This document shows positions 37,496-45,396 of a DNA stretch of 64,000 bases, in pieces; within the stretch, counting starts at the first letter, position 1; the number at the start of each line of letters is the position of its first letter. The translations under genes and the position numbers were made by a program. Source of the stretch: an uncultured Bacteroidales bacterium (GTDB lineage Bacteria > Bacteroidota > Bacteroidia > Bacteroidales > Paludibacteraceae); the NCBI GenBank assembly GCA_902800215.1, contig CADCDS010000009.1, positions 1 through 64,000 on the forward strand, read 5' to 3'. Under the pieces are notes generated by a model that was given only the letters and a program-made list of their open reading frames with translations, was not told the origin of the DNA and searched no databases.

Positions 37496-39483
37496 GATAT
37501 TTTCCGTATTTATGTGCCGCGCTGTTGTTATGCGCGTGTACTTCCAATGATGAGCAGACTATGCAAGTGAATCCCGATGCTCCGTTAGGAGTGCAGCAAG
37601 CGGCGTCGTTATGGACGGCGGAGGACGGTGATCAAGCGGCGTTTGAGGCGCTGGTGAAGGACTATACATGCGCGTCAGACAGCGAACGGACCGTGCTTTT
37701 TGAGTCCTTGAGTAGGATCATTGAGAACTGCTACCAGTCGGCAGATATGCTGACGGTGGAGTTACTGCGTCCGACGCAGTTGACGAATGCGGCAGCACCG
37801 CAGACACCGGATTGGATCATGTCCGGTTACAGTCCGTTAGCGCATTTCTCCGACGATATGTTCGCCAATCAGTTGGCGTTTATCACGATGCTGAATTTCC
37901 CCCATTATACGTTAGAGGAGAAGAATGCGCTGGGTGGGGCATGGACGCGGCAGGAATGGGCTTTCGCCCGTATGGGCGATGTGTTCACAGAGCGTGTGCC
38001 GGCAGCCACGAATGCACGTATAGCGCAAGCTTTGGCGGATGCGGAGAACTATATCGCCGATTATAACATCTATATGGGTAACCTGCGCACGGAGGATGGC
38101 CGGCAGTTATGGCCGGAAGACAAGGTGCTGCTGAGTCACTGGAACTTGCGCGATGAGTTGAAAGCCTTATACGGAGAGCGGTTAGCGGTTAGCGGTGAGC
38201 GGAACGAGAAGCAGGAGATGATTTACCGGGTGATGCAGCGGATTGTGGATCAGTCTATTCCGGCGGAGGCGGTGAACGGGAAGGAGTATGTGTGGAAACC
38301 GTATTCAGCGGTTAGCGGTGACGGGTTACGGGATACCGCAGAGCCGTACACGCGTTATGCGCGTATATTAAGTATCGCGCATGCGTATTTTGAGCAGGAT
38401 CAGTATTGTCCTTCGGCACCGACGGCGATTATCCGTAATTTTGAAGACGGAATGGAGATGCCGGCGGCTGAGTTAGACAGTTTGTTCCGGGCCTTGGTAG
38501 GTTCGGAGCAGGTGCAGCAAGTGGCCGCTATCATTCGAGAACGGCTGGGTAGAGAGTTACGACCGTACGATATCTGGTACGACGGATTTAAGGCGCGTGC
38601 GTCGATGGATGAGGATGCGTTAACGGCCAAGACGCGTGCCTTGTATCCGGATGCGAATGCGTTTGCGGCGGATATGCCGCGACTGTTGCAGCAGATGGGT
38701 TTCTATAGCGAAGACGCACGGAATATTGCCCGGCATATCGTGGTAGAACCGGCACGAGGATCGGGTCACGCCTGGCCATGTCTGGGTAGGAAGGAAGAGG
38801 CTCGTCTGCGGACGCGGATACCGGCGGCGGGTATGGATTATAAAGGGTATAACATCGCGGTACATGAGTTCGGTCATTGCGTGGAGCAAGTGCTGGATAT
38901 GTACATGATCGATCATTATATGCTGAGCGGTGTGCCGAACACGGCTTATACGGAGGCGTCAGCTTTCCTGTGGCAACAGCGGGATCTGCAGTTGCTTCCT
39001 GGTAATGGCGAAAGGCGAAAGGCGAATGGCGAAAGAGATGCGGTGTTTGACCAGTTCTGGTCGATGTACGAGATCATGGGTGTGAGTCTGGTGGATATGG
39101 CGATGTGGCAGTGGATCTACGCCCATCCGGAAGCGACGCCGAAGGAGTTATGCGAAGCGACGATGCAGATTGCGAAGGACGTGTGGAATGCGTATTACGA
39201 GCCGGTGTTGGGTGAACATGACTGTATCCTGTTAGGCGTGTACAGCCATATGGTGAATGCGCCGATGTATCTGCCGAACTATCCGTTGGGCCATATCGTG
39301 CAGTATCAATTGGAGGAACACTTAGCGCAATACAAGACGCAGCGGGAGTTTGCGCAGGAGTATATGCGGATCTATCGGTTAGGCCGTTTGACACCGAAAC
39401 ACTGGATGATTCAGGCGGTAGGCACGCCTCCGTCGATTGAACCGATTCTTCGTGCGGTAGCGCGTGCATGCAAAGATTTTTGA
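37492..39483 (+). CDS. Lipoprotein zinc metallopeptidase (HEFGH motif)
   Basis: 663 residues with a lipoprotein signal LCAALLLCAC (lipid attachment at the last Cys of CAC). The zinc site is NIAVHEFGHCVEQ: His458, Glu459, His462, with a candidate third ligand Glu488 in YTEASAF, the gluzincin layout; I cannot assign the MEROPS family with certainty. It is probably attached to the membrane facing the periplasm or surface. Three 7-bp word arrays (38173, 38310, 39007) are read in frame, each adding a short Ser/Gly/Arg/Glu-rich peptide, presumably in surface loops. Confidence 0.72.
   Translation: MRYFPYLCAALLLCACTSNDEQTMQVNPDAPLGVQQAASLWTAEDGDQAAFEALVKDYTCASDSERTVLFESLSRIIENCYQSADMLTVELLRPTQLTNAAAPQTPDWIMSGYSPLAHFSDDMFANQLAFITMLNFPHYTLEEKNALGGAWTRQEWAFARMGDVFTERVPAATNARIAQALADAENYIADYNIYMGNLRTEDGRQLWPEDKVLLSHWNLRDELKALYGERLAVSGERNEKQEMIYRVMQRIVDQSIPAEAVNGKEYVWKPYSAVSGDGLRDTAEPYTRYARILSIAHAYFEQDQYCPSAPTAIIRNFEDGMEMPAAELDSLFRALVGSEQVQQVAAIIRERLGRELRPYDIWYDGFKARASMDEDALTAKTRALYPDANAFAADMPRLLQQMGFYSEDARNIARHIVVEPARGSGHAWPCLGRKEEARLRTRIPAAGMDYKGYNIAVHEFGHCVEQVLDMYMIDHYMLSGVPNTAYTEASAFLWQQRDLQLLPGNGERRKANGERDAVFDQFWSMYEIMGVSLVDMAMWQWIYAHPEATPKELCEATMQIAKDVWNAYYEPVLGEHDCILLGVYSHMVNAPMYLPNYPLGHIVQYQLEEHLAQYKTQREFAQEYMRIYRLGRLTPKHWMIQAVGTPPSIEPILRAVARACKDF
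38173..38200. repeat. Word array: four 7-bp units GGNKAGC
   Basis: GGAGAGC, GGTTAGC twice, GGTGAGC, in frame in the metallopeptidase gene. Confidence 0.85.
38310..38330. repeat. Word array: three 7-bp units GGTKASS
   Basis: Second array in the same gene, using the GGTTAGC word of the array at 38173. Confidence 0.75.
39007..39034. repeat. Word array: four 7-bp units GGCGAAW
   Basis: Three GGCGAAA and one GGCGAAT, encoding the basic/acidic peptide ERRKANGER. Confidence 0.88.
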
Positions 39484-39500
39484 AAAAAAATTCAAATATA

Positions 39501-39532
39501 TTTGCATATGTGAAAAAAAAGCAGTAATTTTG
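39501..39532 (+). promoter_or_regulatory. Promoter of the tmRNA gene
   Basis: TTTG at 39501-39504 and TAATTTTG at 39525-39532, about 12 bp before the mature 5' end. Confidence 0.8.
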
Positions 39533-39543
39533 CACGCTAATTC

Positions 39544-39932
39544 GGGGCTATTTGGTTTTGACAGCAGGTAGAATGGTTGTGTAAGCACGCAGAGCAATGA
39601 GGCAATGCTCTTTAATCTCGCTTCAAACTATAACTGGCGAAAGAACTTATGCTCTCGCTGCTTGATCGAAGTATAGTAGATCGGCGTATTTGGGCACCAG
39701 GTGCCTGAACGGGACGTCACTCCAAGCCGAGTCTGTGGGCTGAAAGGATATAGTGGCGCAGGAATACACAGAATAGGTAGCTTAGGCTGCGATAGGTTAC
39801 CGAAGATTTAGCAGATAAGCCGGAGGTTGGTGGCTTGGGTCTTGCCGCCGGACGAAAATCGAGGCCAAGATAAGCGTGTAGAAAGCATAAGTATTCCTTG
39901 TTTGGACACGGGTTCGAATCCCGTTAGCTCCA
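39544..39932 (+). ncRNA. ssrA: Transfer-messenger RNA
   Basis: Rescues stalled ribosomes. 5' GGGGCTATTTGGTTTTGACA pairs with 3' TAGCTCC; the T arm reads ACGGGTTCGAATCCCGT. The tag frame at 39636-39665 encodes GERTYALAA then stop; the ending YALAA is that of Bacteroidota tmRNAs. CCA is not encoded. About 389 nt. Confidence 0.95.
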
Positions 39933-39941
39933 CTTAAGCAA

Positions 39942-40014
39942 GGGGCACTAGCTCATCTGGTAGAGCGTAACGTTCGCAATGTTAAGGTAAGGGGTTCGAG
40001 TCCCCTGTGCTCCA
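39942..40014 (+). tRNA. tRNA-Ala (CGC)
   Basis: Acceptor GGGGCAC/GTGCTCC, anticodon loop TTCGCAA (CGC), T arm AGGGG-TTCGAGT-CCCCT. It lies 9 bp after the tmRNA and probably shares its transcript. The anticodon stem contains a G-U pair. Confidence 0.88.
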
Positions 40015-40031
40015 CAAAAAACAACAGAGTT

Positions 40032-41162
40032 ATGGCAATAGAAATCCGTGCTATTCGCACCAAGAAAGAGATTAAGCGCTTTATTGAGTTTGCGAATGAT
40101 TTATACAAGGACTGTCCGTATTACTGTCCTCCGTTGATGTTCGACGAGATCAACTGCTTCAATGTGGAGAAAAACCCGGCATTGGAGGTGAGTGATTATC
40201 AGTTATGGATGGCGTACCGTGACGGTAAGCCGGTAGGCCGTATAGCAGGTATCATCAACCATCGTGCGAACGAGAAATGGAACGTGAAGCATGTTCGTTT
40301 CGGTTGGTTCGATTTTATCGATGATATGGAGGTGAGCAAAGCGCTGCTGGATACGGTTGCTGCCTGGGGTAAGGAGCGCGGTATGACGGGTTTGAACGGT
40401 CCGGTAGGATTTACGGATTTTGACCATGAGGGTTTGTTGTTAGAGGGTTATGAGTACCTGGCGCCGATGGCATCGCTGTATAACTATCCGTATTACGTGA
40501 AGCATGTGGATGCCTACGGATTGGTGAAGGAGGCGGATTGGATTGAGATACAGGTGTACCCGCCGTATGAGATTCCGGAGCGTTTGAACCGCATAGCGGA
40601 GTTGGTAAAACAGCGTTCGCATATTCGTGTGGACAAAGTGAAGAACGCACGGGAGTTGGAGCGGAAGTACGGTATCCAGTACATGGATGTGATCGACGAG
40701 GCGTACCAGAAACTGTATAACTTCCAGCCGATGACGGAGAAGCAGAAGAACTACTACAAAAAGATGTACTTCCCGATGCTGAACTTCGATTTCGTGACGG
40801 TGATCGTGAACGAGAAAGACGAGGTGATTGCAGCCGGAGTCGGTATGCCGGATATCTCGGAAGCGTTGCGTAAGTGCGGCGGAAAGCTGTTCCCGTTCGG
40901 ATGGTATCATATCCTGAAGGCCTTGAAAGCGAAGAAGATAGAAGCGTTTAACATGCTGCTGATTGCCGTACGGCCGGATTATCAGGACAAGGGTGTGACG
41001 GCATTGTTCTTCCAGGATTGGATTCCGTACATTGCTAAGTACCAGATCAAGCGCATGGAGACGACGTCGATCTTGGAGACCAACACGAAGAACATCGCCA
41101 ACTTCACGCAGTTCGACCATAAGCAGCATAAGCGTCGTCGTGCGTATATCAAGGAGATTTAA
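40032..41162 (+). CDS. GNAT-like N-acetyltransferase family protein
   Basis: 376 residues, soluble. It resembles a Bacteroidota-conserved family annotated as GNAT-like: MAIEIRAIRTKKEIKRFIEFAN at the start, GRIAGIINHRAN, GLNGPVGFTDFDHEGLLLEGY, and a C-terminal acyl-CoA-binding-like block LLIAVRPDYQDKGVTALFFQDWIP followed by ETNTKN. Substrate unknown. It starts 17 bp after tRNA-Ala and is followed closely by the Fur-type gene. Confidence 0.75.
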   Translation: MAIEIRAIRTKKEIKRFIEFANDLYKDCPYYCPPLMFDEINCFNVEKNPALEVSDYQLWMAYRDGKPVGRIAGIINHRANEKWNVKHVRFGWFDFIDDMEVSKALLDTVAAWGKERGMTGLNGPVGFTDFDHEGLLLEGYEYLAPMASLYNYPYYVKHVDAYGLVKEADWIEIQVYPPYEIPERLNRIAELVKQRSHIRVDKVKNARELERKYGIQYMDVIDEAYQKLYNFQPMTEKQKNYYKKMYFPMLNFDFVTVIVNEKDEVIAAGVGMPDISEALRKCGGKLFPFGWYHILKALKAKKIEAFNMLLIAVRPDYQDKGVTALFFQDWIPYIAKYQIKRMETTSILETNTKNIANFTQFDHKQHKRRRAYIKEI

Positions 41163-41164
41163 CT

Positions 41165-41635
41165 GTGAAAGCCGTTAGTCCCAAAACACATAATGCGGCG
41201 TTGAAGCAGTTGAATGCGTATCTCAGGGCGCACGAGATGCGACCGTCCAAGGTGCGCGACATGGTACTGGCGCAGATATGCAATTTACCGCAACCGTTTA
41301 CGGCAGAACAGTTAGTGACGGCTTGTCGGGAGGAGCGAATATCGGTAGGAACGGTATATAATGCGTTGAACCTGTTTGTTTTGGCACAGATTTTGCAGTT
41401 GCATGACAGACAGCGTGGCCGAATGGCATCGGAATATGAGTTGATTGTAGGATCGGCGATGCGCATGCAGGTGGTATGTACCAAATGCGGTCGAGTGACT
41501 GAGATGCATGACAAGGCCATTGAACGACTGATAAAAGAACGAAAATATGCGAATTTTAACTTGCAGCATGTATCCTTGTTTGTGTACGGAGAATGCAAGT
41601 TATGCCGCAAGCAAAAAAATAAAGACGAAGCATGA
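41165..41635 (+). CDS. Fur-family transcriptional regulator
   Basis: 156 residues. N-terminal winged helix with KVRDMVLAQICNLPQPFTAEQLV and SVGTVYNALNLF (recognition helix), and a C-terminal metal-binding domain with the structural zinc cysteines CTKCG and CKLC. It could sense iron, zinc or peroxide; the set of ligands does not decide. The start is the GTG at 41165, 2 bp after the preceding stop; its stop overlaps the next gene (ATGA). Confidence 0.87.
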   Translation: MKAVSPKTHNAALKQLNAYLRAHEMRPSKVRDMVLAQICNLPQPFTAEQLVTACREERISVGTVYNALNLFVLAQILQLHDRQRGRMASEYELIVGSAMRMQVVCTKCGRVTEMHDKAIERLIKERKYANFNLQHVSLFVYGECKLCRKQKNKDEA

Positions 41636-42387
41636 TTAATTTAGCGAATATATTGCTTTACGCAAGCGCAGAACAGCCGGTAGAAACCCGTTCGTGGTGG
41701 GATGACCCGACGGTGATCTATTTCGCGATCTTCATCGGTATCGCTATCGCCAGTTGGGCGGTGTCCTATTCTCTGAAGCGCAAGTTTGCGAAATACTCGG
41801 AGGAGCCGATCCGGTATACCGGTAAAGAGGTTGCGGAGAAGATGTTACACGAGCATGGTATTGATGACGTAAAGGTGACCTGTATTGCCGGTCAGTTAAC
41901 GGACCACTATAATCCGCTTACGAAGACTGTCAATTTGTCAGAAGACGTATATAACAAAGCGACTGTGGCAGCGGCAGCTGTGGCTGCGCATGAGTGCGGA
42001 CATGCCGTGCAGCACCAGCAGGCATATGCACCGCTAAAGATGCGTTCGGCATTGGTGCCGGTGGTATCGTTTAGCAGCAGTATTGTGACCTGGGTGATCT
42101 TAGCCGGTTTGCTGATGGTGAATCAGTTAGGCACGACGCTTCTGCTGGTGGGTATCTGTTTGTATGGAGCGATCACGTTGTTTACGTTCATTACCCTGCC
42201 GGTGGAGATCAACGCCAGCCAGCGTGCGGTAAATTGGCTGGAGGAGTCCGGCGTAGTGGACAGAGAGAAGAAAGAGATGGCCGTGTCGGCCTTGCGTTCA
42301 GCGGCTTACACGTATGTGATTGCAGCGCTGAGTGCATTGGCCACCCTGCTGTATTATATTATGATTTTTATGCGCAGACGTGAGTGA
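41632..42387 (+). CDS. YugP-type zinc membrane metallopeptidase
   Basis: 251 residues. A membrane helix (about 27-47), a cytoplasmic domain with the zinc motif AAHECGHAVQHQQAYAPLKMR (His120, Glu121, His124) and two further helices pairs. The line ...LPVEINASQRAVNWLEESG is characteristic of the YugP/DUF zinc metallopeptidase family. Physiological substrate unknown. Translationally coupled to the Fur-type gene. Confidence 0.87.
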   Translation: MINLANILLYASAEQPVETRSWWDDPTVIYFAIFIGIAIASWAVSYSLKRKFAKYSEEPIRYTGKEVAEKMLHEHGIDDVKVTCIAGQLTDHYNPLTKTVNLSEDVYNKATVAAAAVAAHECGHAVQHQQAYAPLKMRSALVPVVSFSSSIVTWVILAGLLMVNQLGTTLLLVGICLYGAITLFTFITLPVEINASQRAVNWLEESGVVDREKKEMAVSALRSAAYTYVIAALSALATLLYYIMIFMRRRE

Positions 42388-42403
42388 TCTTGCGTGCGCA
42401 TCC

Positions 42404-42477
42404 GGCCCCGTAGCTCAATTGAATAGAGTGTCAGATTCCGGTTCTGAAGGTTCTGGGTTTGAGCCCCAGCGGGGTCA
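42404..42477 (+). tRNA. tRNA-Arg (CCG)
   Basis: Acceptor GGCCCCG/CGGGGTC, anticodon arm TCAGA-TTCCGGT-TCTGA, T arm CTGGG-TTTGAGC-CCCAG. Confidence 0.9.
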
Positions 42478-42482
42478 CGAAA

Positions 42483-42512
42483 ATGAGCAGCTTAACGGCT
42501 GCTCATTTTTAT
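42483..42512. terminator. Bidirectional terminator between tRNA-Arg and the EEP gene
   Basis: AATGAGCAGC pairs with GCTGCTCATT around TTAACG, with T-tract on the plus strand; it overlaps the last codons of the minus-strand gene. Confidence 0.75.
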
Positions 42513-43775
42513 ATCTACGATGATGGGATCGTGGTCGGCATAGCGGTGCATAGACTTATCTTTCATTTTGAATGCGCCGTGCTGGTAGTACCAATCGGCA
42601 TTGATGTGCCAGGGTCGTACGCGGATGATTTGGGTTGCCATTGATGGGGAGGCAAAACAGCGGTCAAGGTAACCGGCTTCTCCTTTGAAAGAGTAGGAGT
42701 AATCCTTGCTATGACCGAGTGGCAGCATGTCGGCATATCCGGAACGTACGATGGTTTGGATCGGTTGCTCCTGCGTGTAGCAGTTATAATCGCCAAGCAG
42801 TAGGACGTCTTCATCTCCGAAGGTCTCTACGGCTTTGGGTAAGAGGACGAGCAGGGAGTCGGTGTTCTGCATGCGCTTGAGGTTGGTGTCATACTGGGTG
42901 CGGCCGGGCCGTTTGGACTTGAAATGGTTGAGGCCGATGATGAGCCGTTGGCCGGTAGCAATCTCTTCAAACCCGACTGCGAACATACGGGCGTGGTAAT
43001 GACTGGCAGTGTCGCGGTAGGCAGATATGGGTTCGGCGTACGGGCGTACGCGTGTGGAGTCATAGAGGAAACATCCGCCGATACGGTCGATGTTCTCCAT
43101 CGGCATGGCGATGAAGGCATAGTGGTGTCCGCCTTTGTTCAGTGCGTTGATCAGTAACTGCGGTGCTTTGTTTCCCACCTGCATCTCACAGCAAGCGATG
43201 ATGTCGGCATGCATGGCGCGCAAAGCGCGGCATAACTTACGGGTCTTGAGATTCAACTGCGCCGGCGTGGTGCGTTTATGGGCATAACCGCCTAAGTCTG
43301 CGAAGTAGTTTTCTATGTTCGCTCCCACGATGCGCAAATGACCTTTTTGCGGTTTCGGTAACCGGTCTTGGGCCATATGGCGTGTGCGGATAGAACGGCC
43401 GGTGAGCAGTTGCCTTTCTCCTGTGACGCGTGCTTTGAGACCGCGAACGATATCGCCTGTGCGCACCTTATAGTATTGATTGCGGCAATGCAGGCATACC
43501 GATGCTTGTCGGTTATGTTCCACCAGGGAGTAGTACATCGTGCTGTCTCCATCCGCCAGGCCGACGGCGCGTTCGTCGGGACAGAAGAGCCGTTCCGGCG
43601 CCAGGACCAGACTGTCATAAAAACTGCCGCATACGAGGAGTGGGGTAGTGATGACCACGGTGCGGTTCTCATACTTGGTCCAATCGGACTGTAACTGTGC
43701 TAACGAAACACGCTCCACCGCCGAAACGGAGAGCGTGCTAAAGAGCAGAAAAAAGATATACACTGCTTTTCTCAT
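42492..43775 (-). CDS. Exported endonuclease/exonuclease/phosphatase family protein
   Basis: 427 residues with signal peptide MRKAVYIFFLLFSTLSVSA. An OB-fold-like N-terminal part (about 25-140) precedes the EEP core: RIVGANIENYF near 150, ADIIACCEM near 190, LNHFKSKRPG near 280, DVLLLGDYNCY near 325 and YADHDPIIVDI at the end, which supply the metal and phosphate-binding residues. Likely an extracellular or periplasmic nuclease. It ends in the shared terminator with tRNA-Arg and starts 4 bp downstream of tRNA-fMet, so it may be co-transcribed with it. Confidence 0.85.
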   Translation of the reverse strand: MRKAVYIFFLLFSTLSVSAVERVSLAQLQSDWTKYENRTVVITTPLLVCGSFYDSLVLAPERLFCPDERAVGLADGDSTMYYSLVEHNRQASVCLHCRNQYYKVRTGDIVRGLKARVTGERQLLTGRSIRTRHMAQDRLPKPQKGHLRIVGANIENYFADLGGYAHKRTTPAQLNLKTRKLCRALRAMHADIIACCEMQVGNKAPQLLINALNKGGHHYAFIAMPMENIDRIGGCFLYDSTRVRPYAEPISAYRDTASHYHARMFAVGFEEIATGQRLIIGLNHFKSKRPGRTQYDTNLKRMQNTDSLLVLLPKAVETFGDEDVLLLGDYNCYTQEQPIQTIVRSGYADMLPLGHSKDYSYSFKGEAGYLDRCFASPSMATQIIRVRPWHINADWYYQHGAFKMKDKSMHRYADHDPIIVDIKMSSR

Positions 43776-43779
43776 AGTG

Positions 43780-43851
<72 letters not shown>

Positions 43852-43879
43852 ATATACACCATTTTTTCAAATGGGACTG

Positions 43880-43911
43880 CAAAATTACTGCTTTTTTATG
43901 ACATATGCAAA
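43880..43911 (-). promoter_or_regulatory. Promoter of tRNA-fMet
   Basis: Minus strand TTTG (43908-43911) and TAATTTTG (43880-43887). Confidence 0.75.
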
Positions 43912-43987
43912 TTTTTGGGCAAAAAAAATCAAAATTATTGTATTTTAGGGTGATTTTAGCGTTATTTGGCGAAAAAAATCAAAAAAA

Positions 43988-44019
43988 TTTGTGCAACTGA
44001 AAAAAAAATTGTAACTTTG
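43988..44019 (+). promoter_or_regulatory. Promoter of the long envelope operon
   Basis: TTTG at 43988-43991 and TAACTTTG at 44012-44019, followed by nine same-strand genes with gaps of 13 bp or less. Confidence 0.8.
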
Positions 44020-44043
44020 CGCCCTAATTTATTGCGTGTATAT

Positions 44044-45396
44044 ATGAGGTGCCTGCGCGTATATGTAATGATAGGAATGCTGTGGATGGCGATGACCATG
44101 ACAGCAAAGATCGATCCGGCTTGGACGTATGATGAGATTTACCATACGAATACAGCAGCTTCGTATCCGTTGATGACGGACGTAGAGAAAGAGGTAGTGC
44201 TGTATTATAACTTAGCGCGGCTGTATCCGCAGAAGTTTGCGCAGGTGGAGTTGTCAAAGGAGAAGAAGACGCCTTTTGTGGAGTCTTTGATCAATGAATT
44301 GAATGCGATGAAACCGCTTCCTGCTTTTCTGATCGACGATGAGTTGACGGAGTTTGCGCAGTGCTGGGCAACGGTGAGCGGTCAGCGCGGTATCACTTCG
44401 CACACCCGTGTGGATTGTCCGGACGGTAATTTTGCAGAGAACTTGAGTTTTGGTGTTGCTACGGGTAGAGATATTGTGATCGACCTGTTGGTGGACGAAG
44501 ACGATACGAATATGGGTTCGCATCTGGGTCACCGTCGTAACGGTTTGGATAAGGATTATCGCAGTATAGGAGTAGGGTGCTACACGCATACGAAATACCG
44601 GTACTGCAGTGTACAGGATTTCAATATCAACGAGGGTTCGTTCTATCCGATGGATGATGTGGTGGACGATGCCGGTATGACAGATCCGGTGTATAAGCCT
44701 GTGTCCAATCCCGTGTCTAATCAGGTTTCTAAACCGGTATATAAGACGGTAGGTGAACCGACGGAGGTGGTCGTTGTGAAGAAGACGACGGAGACGGTGA
44801 CGGAGAAGAAGCATGTGCAGGAACAACCGGTACAGAAACCGGCGGAGACGGTGACGCAGCAGAAGCAGGAATCGCGTGCGAGCAAGTGGTTAACGCCGTT
44901 CTTTGATCATTCCGGTCGTCATTCGTTAAGTGTGCTGAGTGTGGGATATACGTATTCGTTTATGGACGGTTATCATCTGGTGAATGCGGCCTTGTTGGAT
45001 TTCCGTACGACTTTGTTTGGTATGTCGCTGCTGAACGTAGAGATGTCGGTCAGTCCGTTTACGAAACGCTTTGCTTATAAACCGCAGGTGCGTTTGTACC
45101 TGCCGATCATCAAGAATCTGAGTTTAGTGCCGTACGGCGGTGCCGAGATCGATGCATCCCGTTTAGGATGGTATATCGACAAGAACTACCAGTACGATGC
45201 AGATAGTCAGTTTTATATCAATGCGATAGGTGGTTTGGCATTGCATCTGACCGCTGCTCGTCATGTGCCGATGGAAGTGAAGATGGAATACCGTCGTCCG
45301 GTGTATACGCGTTCTGCAGGAACGTACACGTCTGCCGGTTTCTATATCGGCGCACAGATTTATTTTACCCAACCGTATAAGTACAAGACCAAATGA
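44044..45396 (+). CDS. CAP-domain protein with C-terminal barrel-like region
   Basis: 450 residues. Start placed at the first ATG after the promoter, giving a short hydrophobic leader (RVYVMIGMLWMAMTMTA). A CAP/SCP-PR1 domain (about 25-200) shows YYNLARLYPQKFA, FAQCWATVSGQRGITSHTR and NFAENLSFG, with the His/Glu pattern of the family. A Thr/Val/Lys-rich linker with SNPVSNQVSKPVYK repeats follows, and the last 150 residues alternate as in an outer-membrane barrel. Probably surface-linked. Overlaps the giant gene by 4 bp. Confidence 0.7.
   Translation: MRCLRVYVMIGMLWMAMTMTAKIDPAWTYDEIYHTNTAASYPLMTDVEKEVVLYYNLARLYPQKFAQVELSKEKKTPFVESLINELNAMKPLPAFLIDDELTEFAQCWATVSGQRGITSHTRVDCPDGNFAENLSFGVATGRDIVIDLLVDEDDTNMGSHLGHRRNGLDKDYRSIGVGCYTHTKYRYCSVQDFNINEGSFYPMDDVVDDAGMTDPVYKPVSNPVSNQVSKPVYKTVGEPTEVVVVKKTTETVTEKKHVQEQPVQKPAETVTQQKQESRASKWLTPFFDHSGRHSLSVLSVGYTYSFMDGYHLVNAALLDFRTTLFGMSLLNVEMSVSPFTKRFAYKPQVRLYLPIIKNLSLVPYGGAEIDASRLGWYIDKNYQYDADSQFYINAIGGLALHLTAARHVPMEVKMEYRRPVYTRSAGTYTSAGFYIGAQIYFTQPYKYKTK

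Noticed and set aside
40440..41129. 229-codon minus-strand frame opposite the GNAT-like gene
   Set aside because: Shadow of a conserved plus-strand gene.
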